64,000 nucleotides of DNA, from assembly GCA_023423975.1 (NCBI GenBank), contig JAFAEO010000004.1, positions 305,344 through 369,343 of the forward strand, written 5' to 3'. This document shows, piece after piece, positions 1-8,983 of this stretch (positions are counted from its first letter, which is position 1; every line of letters starts with the position of its first letter). The translations under genes and the position numbers were made by a program. The notes below the pieces were generated by a model. That model was given only the letters and a program-made list of their open reading frames with translations, was not told the origin of the DNA and did not search any database. Source of the DNA: Pseudomonadota bacterium. GTDB lineage: Bacteria; Pseudomonadota; Gammaproteobacteria; Burkholderiales; Burkholderiaceae_B.

Positions 1-393
1 GCCAAGAAAATAGAGCCCAAACCGGTCAAGCCACCCAAATCGCCTGCATTCAAGTTCGGCGTCCTGGCCCTGGTCTGCGTGATTTTTGCCTGGATCGGCA
101 CCAACGCGCCCGCAGAGTTCCTGTCTCACTTCACAGTGTTTGTCCTGTCCTGCGTAGTTGGCTATTACGTGGTCTGGAACGTAACCCACGCCTTGCATAC
201 GCCATTGATGTCGGTTACCAATGCCATATCCGGCATCATCGTGATCGGCGCCGTGGTGCAGATCGGCCACGGCTCCGGTCTGGTCAATATCCTGGCCTTT
301 ATCGCCATCCTCATTGCCAGCATTAACATTGCCGGTGGTTTCCTCGTTACACGGCGCATGCTGAAAATGTTCATGAAAGGCAAAGGAGAATAA
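1..393 (+). CDS. pntA: NAD(P) transhydrogenase subunit alpha, C-terminal part (5' end outside window)
   Basis: Membrane-anchoring C-terminal portion of the proton-translocating transhydrogenase alpha subunit, which with PntB couples hydride transfer between NADH and NADP+ to proton movement. The frame is open from base 1, so the gene starts upstream. The visible 130 residues begin with a Lys/Pro-rich linker (KPVKPPKSP) and continue into hydrophobic helices containing GYYVVWNVTHALHTPLMSVT, the hallmark of this domain, ending with RRMLKMF. The linker resembles the one inside the single-chain E. coli PntA, so a fused alpha subunit is more likely than the split PntAA/PntAB form, but the missing upstream sequence decides this. 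The stop codon is one base before pntB, and the pntB Shine-Dalgarno (AAAGGAG) lies in its last codons, so the two are translated together. Confidence 0.93.
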   Translation, partial: AKKIEPKPVKPPKSPAFKFGVLALVCVIFAWIGTNAPAEFLSHFTVFVLSCVVGYYVVWNVTHALHTPLMSVTNAISGIIVIGAVVQIGHGSGLVNILAFIAILIASINIAGGFLVTRRMLKMFMKGKGE

Positions 394-394
394 G

Positions 395-1786
395 ATGGGT
401 GCAGGATTCGTTACTGCCGCGTACATTATTGCGGCATTGTTTTTCATTGCCAGTCTGGCCGGTCTGTCCCGCCAGGAAACCGCCCGTTATGGCAACGGTT
501 TCGGCATGGCCGGGATGGCCATCGCCCTGATCGCAACCATTCTGGGTCCCAATTCAGCCTCGGTCATCTGGGTGATCGTGGCCATGCTGATCGGTGGCGC
601 CATTGGCCTGCACTTGTCACGCAAGGTGGAAATGACCCAGATGCCTGAACTGGTTGCTGTTTTGCACAGCTTCGTGGGTCTGGCCGCAGTACTGGTCGGC
701 TATAACAGCTATATCGAAGTACAGCAGCACGCCATGCCAGAAGGCGCGCTGCTCAACATTCACCTGACCGAGGTATTCCTGGGCGTGTTTATTGGCGCAG
801 TCACCTTTACCGGTTCGATTGTGGCCTTCGGCAAGTTGCGTGGCAGCTTCAGCTCCAAGCCACTGTCTTTGCCACACAAACACAAGCTCAATGCGGCGGC
901 ACTGGTTGTCACGTTCATCCTGCTGTGGATCTTCGTCTCTAACGGCGGCTCCACAACGGCACTGATTATCATGACCATCATTGCGCTGGCCTTCGGCTGG
1001 CATCTGGTTGCATCAATTGGTGGCGCCGATATGCCGGTTGTGGTTTCCATGCTCAACTCATACTCAGGCTGGGCCGCAGCGGCAGCCGGCTTTATGCTGG
1101 CAAATGACCTGCTGATCGTAACCGGCGCCCTGGTCGGTTCATCCGGTGCGATTCTGTCCTACATCATGTGCAAGGCCATGAACCGTTCGTTCTTGTCAGT
1201 GATTGCCGGTGGGTTCGGCACCGATGGCAGCAGCAGTGGCAGCAGCGAAGAAGAGACCGGCGAATATCGTGAAATCAAGCCCGAAGACGTGGCCGAGATG
1301 CTCAAGGGCGCCAGCTCCGTGGTTATCGCTCCCGGCTACGGCATGGCGGTGGCGCAGGCGCAGTACCCGGTAGCTGAAATCACCTCGTTGCTGCGCAAGC
1401 AGGGCATTGACGTACGCTTTGGTATTCACCCTGTTGCCGGCCGTCTGCCCGGTCATATGAACGTGCTGCTGGCCGAAGCCAAGGTGCCTTATGATATCGT
1501 GCTGGAAATGGACGAAATCAATGACGACTTGTCCAATACCGATGTGGTCCTGGTCATTGGCGCCAATGATACGGTCAACCCTGCCGCCAGCGAAGATCCG
1601 ACCAGCCCTATTGCAGGCATGCCGGTATTGGAAGTATGGAAAGCGCGCGATGTGGTGGTGTTCAAGCGTTCAATGAACACTGGCTATGCCGGCGTTCAGA
1701 ACCCACTGTTCTTCCGCGAGAACTCCAGCATGTGTTTCGGCGATGCCAAGGCAACCGTCGAAGCCATTCTGGCCGCACTGAAGTAA
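395..1786 (+). CDS. pntB: NAD(P) transhydrogenase subunit beta
   Basis: Beta subunit of the membrane transhydrogenase; it carries the NADP(H)-binding domain and most of the proton channel. The 463-residue length matches the family (about 462 in E. coli). The N-terminal half is a run of hydrophobic helices. From about residue 285 an acidic linker (SSSGSSEEETGEYREI) leads into the soluble Rossmann-like domain III, with the typical segments VVIAPGYGMAVAQAQ, GIHPVAGRLPGHMNVLLAEA and LVIGANDTVNPAA. The start has a good ribosome site (GGAG, 6-base spacing). It is the downstream partner of pntA and its likely role is NADPH supply. Confidence 0.97.
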   Translation: MGAGFVTAAYIIAALFFIASLAGLSRQETARYGNGFGMAGMAIALIATILGPNSASVIWVIVAMLIGGAIGLHLSRKVEMTQMPELVAVLHSFVGLAAVLVGYNSYIEVQQHAMPEGALLNIHLTEVFLGVFIGAVTFTGSIVAFGKLRGSFSSKPLSLPHKHKLNAAALVVTFILLWIFVSNGGSTTALIIMTIIALAFGWHLVASIGGADMPVVVSMLNSYSGWAAAAAGFMLANDLLIVTGALVGSSGAILSYIMCKAMNRSFLSVIAGGFGTDGSSSGSSEEETGEYREIKPEDVAEMLKGASSVVIAPGYGMAVAQAQYPVAEITSLLRKQGIDVRFGIHPVAGRLPGHMNVLLAEAKVPYDIVLEMDEINDDLSNTDVVLVIGANDTVNPAASEDPTSPIAGMPVLEVWKARDVVVFKRSMNTGYAGVQNPLFFRENSSMCFGDAKATVEAILAALK

Positions 1787-1797
1787 TCTATTGGTAA

Positions 1798-1828
1798 CGG
1801 CAGGCATCGTCACAAGCGGTGCCTGCCG
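1798..1828 (+). other. Hairpin downstream of pntB
   Basis: A perfect 9-bp inverted repeat (CGGCAGGCA at 1798-1806, TGCCTGCCG at 1820-1828) begins 12 bases after the pntB stop. There is no following T-run, so it is not a canonical intrinsic terminator. It may stabilise the pntAB mRNA 3' end. Confidence 0.5.
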
Positions 1829-2046
1829 CGAACCAGACACGCATTAAAGCGGCAGCCGACGGGCAAGTAGCAGACAATGCGTCTATGCCGACTGCAATGA
1901 CGGTGGATATGGCACTAGCGATACCGTTGCAATTACAGTTGCCCTTGCACCGCCGCAGCAACATTTCATCTGCCATATACGACCGAGCTGCCCATCCGGC
2001 AAGTTCCTATTTTCGGTTTTTCTTTTCAACACATTGTACCTGCTGT

Positions 2047-2964
2047 ATGTCTGTACTTCCCCCGCTTCCTGTAAAAAATGGCGTCGCGCCCAGCCGTGTC
2101 TACCTGCCTCGCGAAACCTGGCCCGATCTACTGAGTTTTATGCTCGCCAAGTTCCCGCATATGGATCCCGACATTCTGCGGGCAAGGCTGGCCAAGGGCG
2201 ATATGGTGGACTCGCAGGGCGCGCCGTTCTCGTTGAACAGCCCGTTCCAGCCCGACACCTGGCTCTGGTACTACCGGGAGGTGCCTGTAGAAACGGTCGT
2301 GCCATTCGATATTGACATTCTGTATCAGGATGAATTGCTGATTGCCATCGACAAACCCCATTTCATGGCCAGCATTCCCGGGGGCCGCCATTTGCACGAA
2401 ACGGCGCTGGTGCGCCTGCGCGACCAGCTGGGTAACCCGCATATTAATCCCATACACCGGCTGGACCGGGACACGGCCGGGGTACTGGTGTTCTGCGCAG
2501 ACCGGGATCGCCGTGGCGTGTACCAGACCTTATTTCAAACCCGTTCCGTACACAAAATTTATGAAGCCGTCGCACCCTGGCGTAGCGACCTGGCTTTTCC
2601 TCTATTGCGCGAAAGCCTGATCCGCCGCAGCGGCCAGGTCTTTGTCATGCATGAAATAGACGGCCCGCCCAACAGCCGCACGCAGATTGAGCTTCTGGCG
2701 CACAACGGCACACTGGGTCATTACCGGCTGGAACCGGTCACGGGCAGGAAACATCAATTGCGCGTGCATATGAATGCCCTGGGCATGCCCATTTGCAATG
2801 ACGAATATTATCCTGAACTCAAACCGCTGCGCACCGATGAAACATTCGACAACCCGTTGCAACTGCTGGCGCGCAGCATGCAATTTACCGATCCGGTGAC
2901 CGGCATTGAGCGTTATTTCGAGAGTCGGCGCGAACTGGAAATGACCGCCCGGATCTACAAGTGA
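2047..2964 (+). CDS. RluA-family pseudouridine synthase
   Basis: RNA pseudouridine synthase of the RluA family, isomerising uridines in rRNA or tRNA. The diagnostic catalytic motif HRLDRDTAGVLVF is present, its second Asp (after LDR) being the expected nucleophile, followed by the family segment GRKHQLRVHMNALGMPI. The N-terminal part (PLPVKNGVAPSRVYLP) fits the RluA-like branch lacking a full S4 domain. The frame is open further upstream to 1819, but that extension is not protein-like, so the ATG at 2047 is chosen (305 residues). It is convergent with the next gene. Which RNA site it modifies cannot be told from sequence alone. Confidence 0.9.
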   Translation: MSVLPPLPVKNGVAPSRVYLPRETWPDLLSFMLAKFPHMDPDILRARLAKGDMVDSQGAPFSLNSPFQPDTWLWYYREVPVETVVPFDIDILYQDELLIAIDKPHFMASIPGGRHLHETALVRLRDQLGNPHINPIHRLDRDTAGVLVFCADRDRRGVYQTLFQTRSVHKIYEAVAPWRSDLAFPLLRESLIRRSGQVFVMHEIDGPPNSRTQIELLAHNGTLGHYRLEPVTGRKHQLRVHMNALGMPICNDEYYPELKPLRTDETFDNPLQLLARSMQFTDPVTGIERYFESRRELEMTARIYK

Positions 2965-3006
2965 CGCAATACACAACTGAAAGAATGTAGGGACCAGTGA
3001 TGAGCG

Positions 3007-3789
3007 CTAGCGCACGGCAGTGTCGCGAACGCCAAACTGGTTTGCAACACTGCGCTCCAGAAACAGCTGACGCGATGGCAGGACATTAATGCGCTTGTTA
3101 TTGATGATAAGGGTAGTACTGCCGCCCCCGTCCAGATTGATCGCATCACGTACGCCAAGCGAACGATACAGGCGGGCAAGCTGATTCAACGTATACCCCT
3201 CAAAACCGGGCAGCCGCCCTTCTACGACAATAATATAAAGCCAGCGCCCATCCCGACTGAGGCCAACCGATGTACGTGGATACGCCCCGCGCGCATTGCG
3301 ATTGCAAGTGGCTGAAGCCCCTCGTGGACAAATATAGGTGCCGCCGCGCAGATTCTGCCATCCAGAAATAACGGTATGCCATTGCGGGTCTACCTCGGCC
3401 TTATGGTTGGGCTTGTCGATCCGGCAACGGTTATCTGCCGTACACGCCAGGAATGCGTGCTGGCGCGTATCGCGGGTGTTGCTCCAGCGACGACCATCAC
3501 TGATTACCAAACCCTGCGGCTGGTACTGAGGATCAAAAAAAGAGGCATTGATGGCAACATTGAGTTGGTTGCTGAATGCAAAATTCTTGACTGTCGTGGG
3601 TGCAGTACCAACCGAGGTGCCCACCAGTTGAACCGACGGGCAGGACAAATCGACCTTGACGATATGCACATGCGCACTATTTTGCGAAGTATGCGCAATG
3701 CAGGACGAGACCTGCTGGGTGACCTGTGCAACCGCAGGGGCAAGTGCTCCCAGGCACCATCCCATCAATACAACGAGCAGGGTTTTCAT
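3007..3789 (-). CDS. Secreted phosphodiester glycosidase (NAGPA) domain protein
   Basis: Predicted exported protein with a NAGPA-type phosphodiester glycosidase domain, a family that removes sugar caps from phosphodiesters and is linked to exopolysaccharide or cell-wall metabolism in bacteria. The N-terminus is a signal peptide (MKTLLVVLMGWCLGALAPAV, cleavage near AQA/Q). Family motifs visible are INASFFDP in the first half and RDAINLDGGGSTTL near the C-terminus, the conserved Asp-Gly-Gly-Gly active-site loop. The start at 3789 puts the signal peptide at residue 1; an ATG four codons upstream (3801) is equally possible, and the frame extends to 3903 without signal-peptide character. The substrate is unknown. 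It follows the PepSY gene by 88 bases on the same strand. Confidence 0.82.
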   Translation of the reverse strand: MKTLLVVLMGWCLGALAPAVAQVTQQVSSCIAHTSQNSAHVHIVKVDLSCPSVQLVGTSVGTAPTTVKNFAFSNQLNVAINASFFDPQYQPQGLVISDGRRWSNTRDTRQHAFLACTADNRCRIDKPNHKAEVDPQWHTVISGWQNLRGGTYICPRGASATCNRNARGAYPRTSVGLSRDGRWLYIIVVEGRLPGFEGYTLNQLARLYRSLGVRDAINLDGGGSTTLIINNKRINVLPSRQLFLERSVANQFGVRDTAVR

Positions 3790-3877
3790 ACAGCAACGCA
3801 TCCGTGGGGTTATTTGTCCAGGGACAGAGTATACCAACCGTCGGAATACCCGGTCAGTACCTGTGGCATCCCCTTTA

Positions 3878-5503
3878 TCACACCGTGTTTGTCCGGAGTT
3901 CATTTAAGCGACGATAGCGTGTCAGGTACCAGCGGTCCAGCAACCATACCGCCAGCATGCTCACTCCGGCCATAGGAAAAATCAGACCGAATATCACCAG
4001 GCCGATCATCCAGCCCCGCATGCTGGGTAGCTCATCGGGAATCCGAGGTGCGCCCAGAACGCCGGCCGGACGGCGTTTCCACCACATGACGAACCCGGTC
4101 ACAGCCATGGCGCACAGGCCCAGCGCGATAATGGCGCAGAGCAACTGATTGACCCAGCCGAAATAGGTGCCCATATGCAGAGACACGGCAAAGGAAATCA
4201 CTTTGGCAATCACGCCATACTGCTCATAGGAAACGCCATTGATGACCCTGCCGCTGTACTGATCCACATTGATCACTTTTTCACCAGTAGGATCGCCCGG
4301 ATAATAAGAAACCGAATAGACGCCGGAGCGATTCGCGGGCAGCGCAATCGAATACTCGTCAGGAATATTACTGGCGTGGGCCAGCGCCATGATCTGATCC
4401 AGCGGGATCCGCTCAGCGGTCCCTGCATGCTGACCATGGCCGCCAGACATTGTCATCGCGTGATCTGCGTCTGCCTTATCAACAACAGGGGAGGCATGAT
4501 TGCCGTGATCTGGCTGCATCTCATGCCCCTCGTGCGCCTGCTGAGACTGGCGCTGATGGGCCGCATGCGCTGAAGCGCCCTGCTGTTGCGACGCGGAACC
4601 CGATTGCGGCACAGGCAGCAAACCTGCTCCCCAGGCCGTATGCTCCAGCGGCAAATCCTGCACACGGGTTGGCGCCACTGCGCCTGCGTCATGTCCCTCA
4701 TGCCCCTCATGCGCCTGCGACGTGCTGCCGGGCGGATCCGGCGGATAGCCCAAATTGACTTGCGCCACCAGTTGCTTGAACTGCGCACCCCATGTGCTGG
4801 TCCAGGGCAGACCTGACATGACAAAAAACACCGCGCCGGCAGCCAGGATAATACCCAGCGTAGCGTGAATTTCGCGCCAGAACGGGCGGCCCTTTTTCTT
4901 CACATCCGGAATCATGGCCTGTTTCAGGCCTTTTTTGCGACGGGGCCACCATAGCGCCACACCGGTGCCGACCATGATCAGCGTCCAGCAGGCGGCCAGT
5001 TCCATTAACACCTCGCCGGTTTTACCCAGCAGCAGACCGCGATGAATCTGGCGCGCCAGACCGACCAAGTAGGTCGCATTGAAATTGAGCGTGGGCATTT
5101 TGGCCAATGTCTCGCCGGTATACGGATCCAGAAAAATACTGGATTTGCCGTCCACCGGATCCAAATAGGTAAATTGCGCGCTGCGATCCGGTGCATTATG
5201 AATCTCTGCTGTCAGAATCGGCACGCCGCCAGGCGTACTGTCCTGGGCAATTTCATAAAGCGTTTGTTGCGGCAGCCTGGGCGAGGTCTGAGGTGTGACG
5301 TAAAGCTGTGATTCGTAGGCCACCGCCTCGATTTGAGGCTTGTACAGATAAATGGTGCCGGTAATGCCGAGCACGATCAGCAACGGCATGACAAACAGGG
5401 CAGCATAAAAATGCCAGCGCCAGAGCATGGCGTAGCGGGCCATCGGCAAGGCGGCGGCCGCATCAGCAGCATTGGCCGTAGAGTGTTGCGTACGGGACAT
5501 CAT
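3878..5503 (-). CDS. PepSY-associated membrane protein with His-rich insert
   Basis: Inner-membrane protein of the PepSY/PiuB type, often encoded beside siderophore or metal uptake genes and, in some cases, acting as a ferric reductase. The sequence has an N-terminal helix (LWRWHFYAALFVMPLLIVLG), a periplasmic PepSY region, a second helix near residue 170, a third near 215 and two helices near 440-520. Between about residues 265 and 350 sits an unusual His/Met-rich stretch with repeated HEGHE, HAAH, DHGNH and HGQH clusters, which suggests metal binding. The start has AGGA six bases upstream. It is 89 bases downstream of the DUF2946 gene on the same strand, so probably co-transcribed. The metal (copper, iron or other) is not shown. 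Confidence 0.85.
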   Translation of the reverse strand: MMSRTQHSTANAADAAAALPMARYAMLWRWHFYAALFVMPLLIVLGITGTIYLYKPQIEAVAYESQLYVTPQTSPRLPQQTLYEIAQDSTPGGVPILTAEIHNAPDRSAQFTYLDPVDGKSSIFLDPYTGETLAKMPTLNFNATYLVGLARQIHRGLLLGKTGEVLMELAACWTLIMVGTGVALWWPRRKKGLKQAMIPDVKKKGRPFWREIHATLGIILAAGAVFFVMSGLPWTSTWGAQFKQLVAQVNLGYPPDPPGSTSQAHEGHEGHDAGAVAPTRVQDLPLEHTAWGAGLLPVPQSGSASQQQGASAHAAHQRQSQQAHEGHEMQPDHGNHASPVVDKADADHAMTMSGGHGQHAGTAERIPLDQIMALAHASNIPDEYSIALPANRSGVYSVSYYPGDPTGEKVINVDQYSGRVINGVSYEQYGVIAKVISFAVSLHMGTYFGWVNQLLCAIIALGLCAMAVTGFVMWWKRRPAGVLGAPRIPDELPSMRGWMIGLVIFGLIFPMAGVSMLAVWLLDRWYLTRYRRLNELRTNTV

Positions 5504-5592
5504 GAAATTTCCTGAAAAACAGATAACGATGTATCGACACGATGCACTGCGAGACTAAGCCGCAGTGCCAGGTCGACATGGGAACAGCGTTC

Positions 5593-6123
5593 TTAGGAAA
5601 GTATCGGAGGCGCGCGTGACAGCGGCACAAAGGCCGGCTGCGCATAATAGGATGCATGCTGATGCTGCGGTGCTATCCGGCTGACAAAACCATAGGACAT
5701 GGTCGGCAGGTTTGCGCTGTACAGCAGCGGCAGATGATGGGTGAAGAAGCCACAATAAAGACATTCGACAGCGTGATCGGCACTGTGGCCTGGCGAGGCC
5801 GGAGAATCACTGCCGATCAGGGACGCGAACGATGTCGGCATCGCGCCATGTGAGGCGTGGGCGGCGGTCGTTTCAGCCGTGGACTCATCTGCGCCAACAT
5901 GTGCGCTGGAGAGGCTGGCTGGCCCTGGCGATATCGCACTGTTCAAGGCCATCGCAGGTACCTGGACAGCCTGCGCACCATAACAGATATCGGCCATGAA
6001 AATGTTGTTACCACTGACTTGATAGCGGTTTTTCAATGCATTGACGCCAGGCATGAGCACGGCCAGGCATACGGCGAGTATGCCCAGCCACGCGGTCATG
6101 CGAATGCCTGTCGTTCGGTTCAT
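5593..6123 (-). CDS. DUF2946 family protein
   Basis: Small exported or membrane-anchored protein resembling the DUF2946 family, which lacks a proven function but is frequently found next to copper-related or TonB-dependent receptor genes. The chosen start gives MNRTTGIRMTAWLGILAVCL, a signal anchor. Towards the C-terminus is the family-like segment HAVECLYCGFFTHHLPLL, a Cys/His cluster (CLYC, HH) able to bind metal. The frame is open to 6276, but that extension is not convincing. The gene lies immediately upstream of the His-rich PepSY gene, and the pairing supports a shared metal-related role, which is inference. Confidence 0.7.
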   Translation of the reverse strand: MNRTTGIRMTAWLGILAVCLAVLMPGVNALKNRYQVSGNNIFMADICYGAQAVQVPAMALNSAISPGPASLSSAHVGADESTAETTAAHASHGAMPTSFASLIGSDSPASPGHSADHAVECLYCGFFTHHLPLLYSANLPTMSYGFVSRIAPQHQHASYYAQPAFVPLSRAPPILS

Positions 6124-6480
6124 AGCTGTAATCGGTAGTGATCGGCAGAGTATTTCGGTTGAAATTGCCAGACAAGAGCAGTTTACCCGAAAACCTTGAA
6201 GGCGCAGCGCTGTCATGGGCACGGACGTGCGTTTCTGGCAGACTGGCCCATGCTGATCGAAAGCAAATACTATCACTTGTCATAGAGTGGCATTTCGTGT
6301 TGTTATTATGCATAGCAGGCTTTGCTGCTCCTCCGAAGCTGCTCCGAAAGCGAGCGTTATCAGGCTAAAGATGTATGCTTCGATCTGGCTTGCGAGTGCT
6401 GCAGTTCATACGGCACGCCATTGCAGCCAGATAATTGCGCATTGCCCCATTTACCCACCGTTTCTTCAGGAGCGCATCGC
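6124..6480. promoter_or_regulatory. Divergent intergenic region
   Basis: 357 bases separate the DUF2946/PepSY pair from the divergent VOC gene, so both promoters must lie here. I see no clear Fur-type palindrome, riboswitch or terminator. The only decisive element is the VOC ribosome site AGGAG near 6468. Confidence 0.4.
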
Positions 6481-6903
6481 ATGAAACCCCATATCACCGT
6501 TCTGACGCTGGGCGTGGACGACTTGGACAAGTCCCTGGCCTTTTATCGAGATGGCTTGGGCCTGGACACCAATGGCATTATCGGTACTGAATTTGAAAAC
6601 GGTGCCGTGGTATTTTTCAGTCTTCACAATGGCCTGAAACTGGCCCTGTGGCCCAGAAAGAGTCTGGCAGCAGACACCGGGTTGCCCGTCACGCCCCGTT
6701 CATCACTTGAGCTTAGCATTGGGCACAACGTGGACAGCACAGAAGAGGTCGATCGCATTATGCAGGAAGCGCAAGCGGCCGGTGCCACCATTATCAAGCC
6801 GGCACAGGACACATTTTACGGTGGCTATGCCGGCTATTTTTCTGATCCAGACGGTCATCTCTGGGAAGTGGTCTGGAATCCCGAGTTGGCAGCACTGAGC
6901 TAG
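6481..6903 (+). CDS. VOC family (glyoxalase/dioxygenase-fold) protein
   Basis: A 140-residue single VOC-domain protein. The start MKPHITVLTLGVDDLDKSLA is the typical first beta-alpha unit, and the C-terminal YFSDPDGHLWEVVWNP is the conserved metal-ligand strand with a terminal Glu. VOC proteins include glyoxalases, extradiol dioxygenases and antibiotic-binding proteins. Nothing here narrows the substrate. The frame continues upstream to 6322, but the ATG at 6481 has AGGAG eight bases before it and begins exactly at the domain, so it is preferred. It stands alone between a divergent and a convergent gene. Confidence 0.88.
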   Translation: MKPHITVLTLGVDDLDKSLAFYRDGLGLDTNGIIGTEFENGAVVFFSLHNGLKLALWPRKSLAADTGLPVTPRSSLELSIGHNVDSTEEVDRIMQEAQAAGATIIKPAQDTFYGGYAGYFSDPDGHLWEVVWNPELAALS

Positions 6904-6922
6904 CCAACTGAACGCACACGCA

Positions 6923-7774
6923 TCACTCTCGCGCGACAGGCGCGCCACCGGTATTGGACCACTGGCTCCATGACCCGGGATACAAAGCAGCGCCCGCCAG
7001 GCCCGCCACCTCCATGGCCAGCAGGTTATGGCAGGCGGTCACGCCCGACCCGCACTGGCTGATCACGCGCTCGGGCTGCTGCCCCTGCAGGCTGACCGTC
7101 AGTTCCTTGCGCAAGGTCTCGGCATCTTTGAATGTCCCGTCCGCTTGCAGGTTGTCCTTGAAAAAGCGATTGGCTGCGCCGGGAATGTGTCCGCCAATCG
7201 GATCCAGGGTTTCGTTTTCACCGCGGAAACGGTCAGGGCTGCGCGCATCCAGCACCAGCCTTTCAGCTGCGCTGATGTTAGCCAGCACGTCATCGTAATC
7301 AACCGTCCGGGTCAGTGAATCGCGCTGGGTCAACATCCCTTCCTTGGCCGGCTGCGGCGGTTCGGTGGTGACCGGATACCCGCCTTGTTGCCACAGCTTG
7401 AAGCCACCGTCCAGTACCGACACATTGTCGTGGCCGATCCAGCGCAACATCCACCACAGCCGGGCCGCAAACATGGAATCATTGGCGTCGTAGCACACCA
7501 CATAGGTGTCGTCGCTAATGCCAATGGCTGCCATCTTCTGGGCAAACAATTCACGTGCCGGCAAGGGATGACGTCCCTGGTCCGCTGCTCCCTTGGTGCT
7601 GAGCACCTGGTCCAGGTCAACATGCCGGGCGCCAGGAATATGGCCGTCGTTATAAAGCTGCAACCCCTGTGGCGGATTGGTCAATTCGAAGCGACAATCG
7701 CACACGACCAGGTTGCTGGCGGTATCCAACAGGCTGGACAATTCTTGTGCAGTGATAAGAGGATTTACTTTCAT
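6923..7774 (-). CDS. sseA: 3-mercaptopyruvate / thiosulfate sulfurtransferase (tandem rhodanese)
   Basis: A 283-residue protein with two rhodanese domains. The N-terminal inactive domain contains DGHIPGARHVDLD; the C-terminal domain has GGHIPGAANRF and the catalytic loop QCGSGVTACHN with Cys241. The CGSGVTA loop is typical of 3-mercaptopyruvate sulfurtransferases, as opposed to the CRKGV-type loop of thiosulfate rhodaneses, so sulfur transfer from mercaptopyruvate is the likelier activity. It is a monocistronic minus-strand gene, convergent with the VOC gene. Confidence 0.92.
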   Translation of the reverse strand: MKVNPLITAQELSSLLDTASNLVVCDCRFELTNPPQGLQLYNDGHIPGARHVDLDQVLSTKGAADQGRHPLPARELFAQKMAAIGISDDTYVVCYDANDSMFAARLWWMLRWIGHDNVSVLDGGFKLWQQGGYPVTTEPPQPAKEGMLTQRDSLTRTVDYDDVLANISAAERLVLDARSPDRFRGENETLDPIGGHIPGAANRFFKDNLQADGTFKDAETLRKELTVSLQGQQPERVISQCGSGVTACHNLLAMEVAGLAGAALYPGSWSQWSNTGGAPVARE

Positions 7775-8094
7775 GGTCTGTTCTTCACGGTTTCAGTTGC
7801 GGGTGCATGGCGGCGGCAATCAATATCCACTTTGCCTGCATCTGATGGCGGACATGCTGTCCGCCAATTTCCGACCAGCAGCAGCACCCATGCCCCCTCA
7901 GGCGCGTATGATCCTGGCCACCCTGGTTCGGTTCCAGCATAACATGCCCGGAAAGCAGAAAGCGTTCGATTCGCGCTGATTGCCGCTCATGTTTTCATGA
8001 TTCTGCCGCCCTCGAGCCAACTGATGCCGTTCGTATACAGACAAATGCCATTTTCTGAATATGCCTATCGGCGTTTTTATAAAAATAATGCCCT
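7775..8094. other. Intergenic spacer at the edge of the T6SS effector island
   Basis: 320 bases between the sseA start and the stop of the immunity gene. It must contain the sseA promoter. The part next to the island (about 7980-8094) is visibly more AT-rich than the housekeeping DNA. I see no direct repeat, tRNA fragment or integrase remnant marking a boundary. Confidence 0.4.
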
Positions 8095-8907
8095 TTATCC
8101 TGGATATTGCGTTTTGAAGACACCCAGATAATGCAGCCCGCAAAAGGTTTTGCCCGATTCGATATCCAGAGACGCCTCATTACTCGAGCTCACGCTGATA
8201 AAAGCATTAATGTTTTCCATACCTGCATTTCGGCAAGCGTAAAAAACTGCATCTGCACTGTCACCCAATACCAAACGCTGATTCACTATTGGCAGGCTGA
8301 AAAATTCGGCCACGGGTAAAACAGTGCCGTCGCGCAGTTTGTACCCAAAGTACTGAACATCATCTACTGTCAGCCCTGTCTCGCTTCTAAATGCGCCTTC
8401 GGTGGCATATTCTCGCAAGTCTGGCAATGCAGCTGCTGTCGTCACGCCCGCAAAAATATGGTCAAACTTATGCCGAACCTCGGGTTCCGGCTCTTCATAT
8501 TCATAGCTTCCAGCAAATTTCAGACCATTGAAATCCTGGTTTTCTTCTCCCTGATATAGATGCTGCATCAGGCACACTGTCGTATTGGCCTGCGCAACGC
8601 CCTGAGCCTGGCAACGAGCAAGGATTTCCTGCGCCATGTGCTCCGGACAACCAAGCGTTTGCGCCAGGGCACTCACAACTTGTTCGATCGGCTCGGCGCG
8701 CTTCTGATAATTAACGGCGATAAAATCATGGTCGAACCACTCCACTCCCAGATCACGAACGAATTGACCGTTCTGCGGCGTGCCTGCAGAAATATATCGC
8801 GTCAGGGATTTCTCGTTCGTGGTTGTTCCGATCCAGACAGAAATCACTTTCAGTCGTTTGTTGTTTTTGAATCTTTCATCGGTAAAACGATCTATGAAGT
8901 CAAGCAT
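8095..8907 (-). CDS. Imm22-type immunity protein (extended)
   Basis: Predicted antidote to the toxin tip of the adjacent VgrG-Rhs protein. The N-terminal ~90 residues resemble the Imm22 (DUF4284) family: a strand VISVWIGTT, then FVRDLGVEWFDHDFIAV with the DHDF signature, then an alpha-helical segment. The C-terminal half (after about residue 145) is a second region with no family I recognise, so the protein is longer than a simple Imm22 domain. It starts 77 bases after the Rhs stop on the same strand, the usual place for a cognate immunity gene. The ATG at 8907 is preferred over a TTG at 8913. Base composition is more AT-rich than the island's VgrG genes, as often seen for exchanged toxin/immunity cassettes. 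Confidence 0.75.
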   Translation of the reverse strand: MLDFIDRFTDERFKNNKRLKVISVWIGTTTNEKSLTRYISAGTPQNGQFVRDLGVEWFDHDFIAVNYQKRAEPIEQVVSALAQTLGCPEHMAQEILARCQAQGVAQANTTVCLMQHLYQGEENQDFNGLKFAGSYEYEEPEPEVRHKFDHIFAGVTTAAALPDLREYATEGAFRSETGLTVDDVQYFGYKLRDGTVLPVAEFFSLPIVNQRLVLGDSADAVFYACRNAGMENINAFISVSSSNEASLDIESGKTFCGLHYLGVFKTQYPG

Positions 8908-8983
8908 TGTCAATCATCCAAATATAAAGTTGTTTTCCACTTATTGCATTTCACTACACGCCCTGCGCGCCCGACACACGCAA

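Noticed and set aside
1798..1828. Rho-independent terminator after pntB
   Set aside because: The stem is strong but no T-run follows, so it was kept only as a hairpin.
7775..8094. tRNA-type attachment site at the island border
   Set aside because: No tRNA-like cloverleaf, integrase gene or matching direct repeat at the other border (23972-24311) was found.
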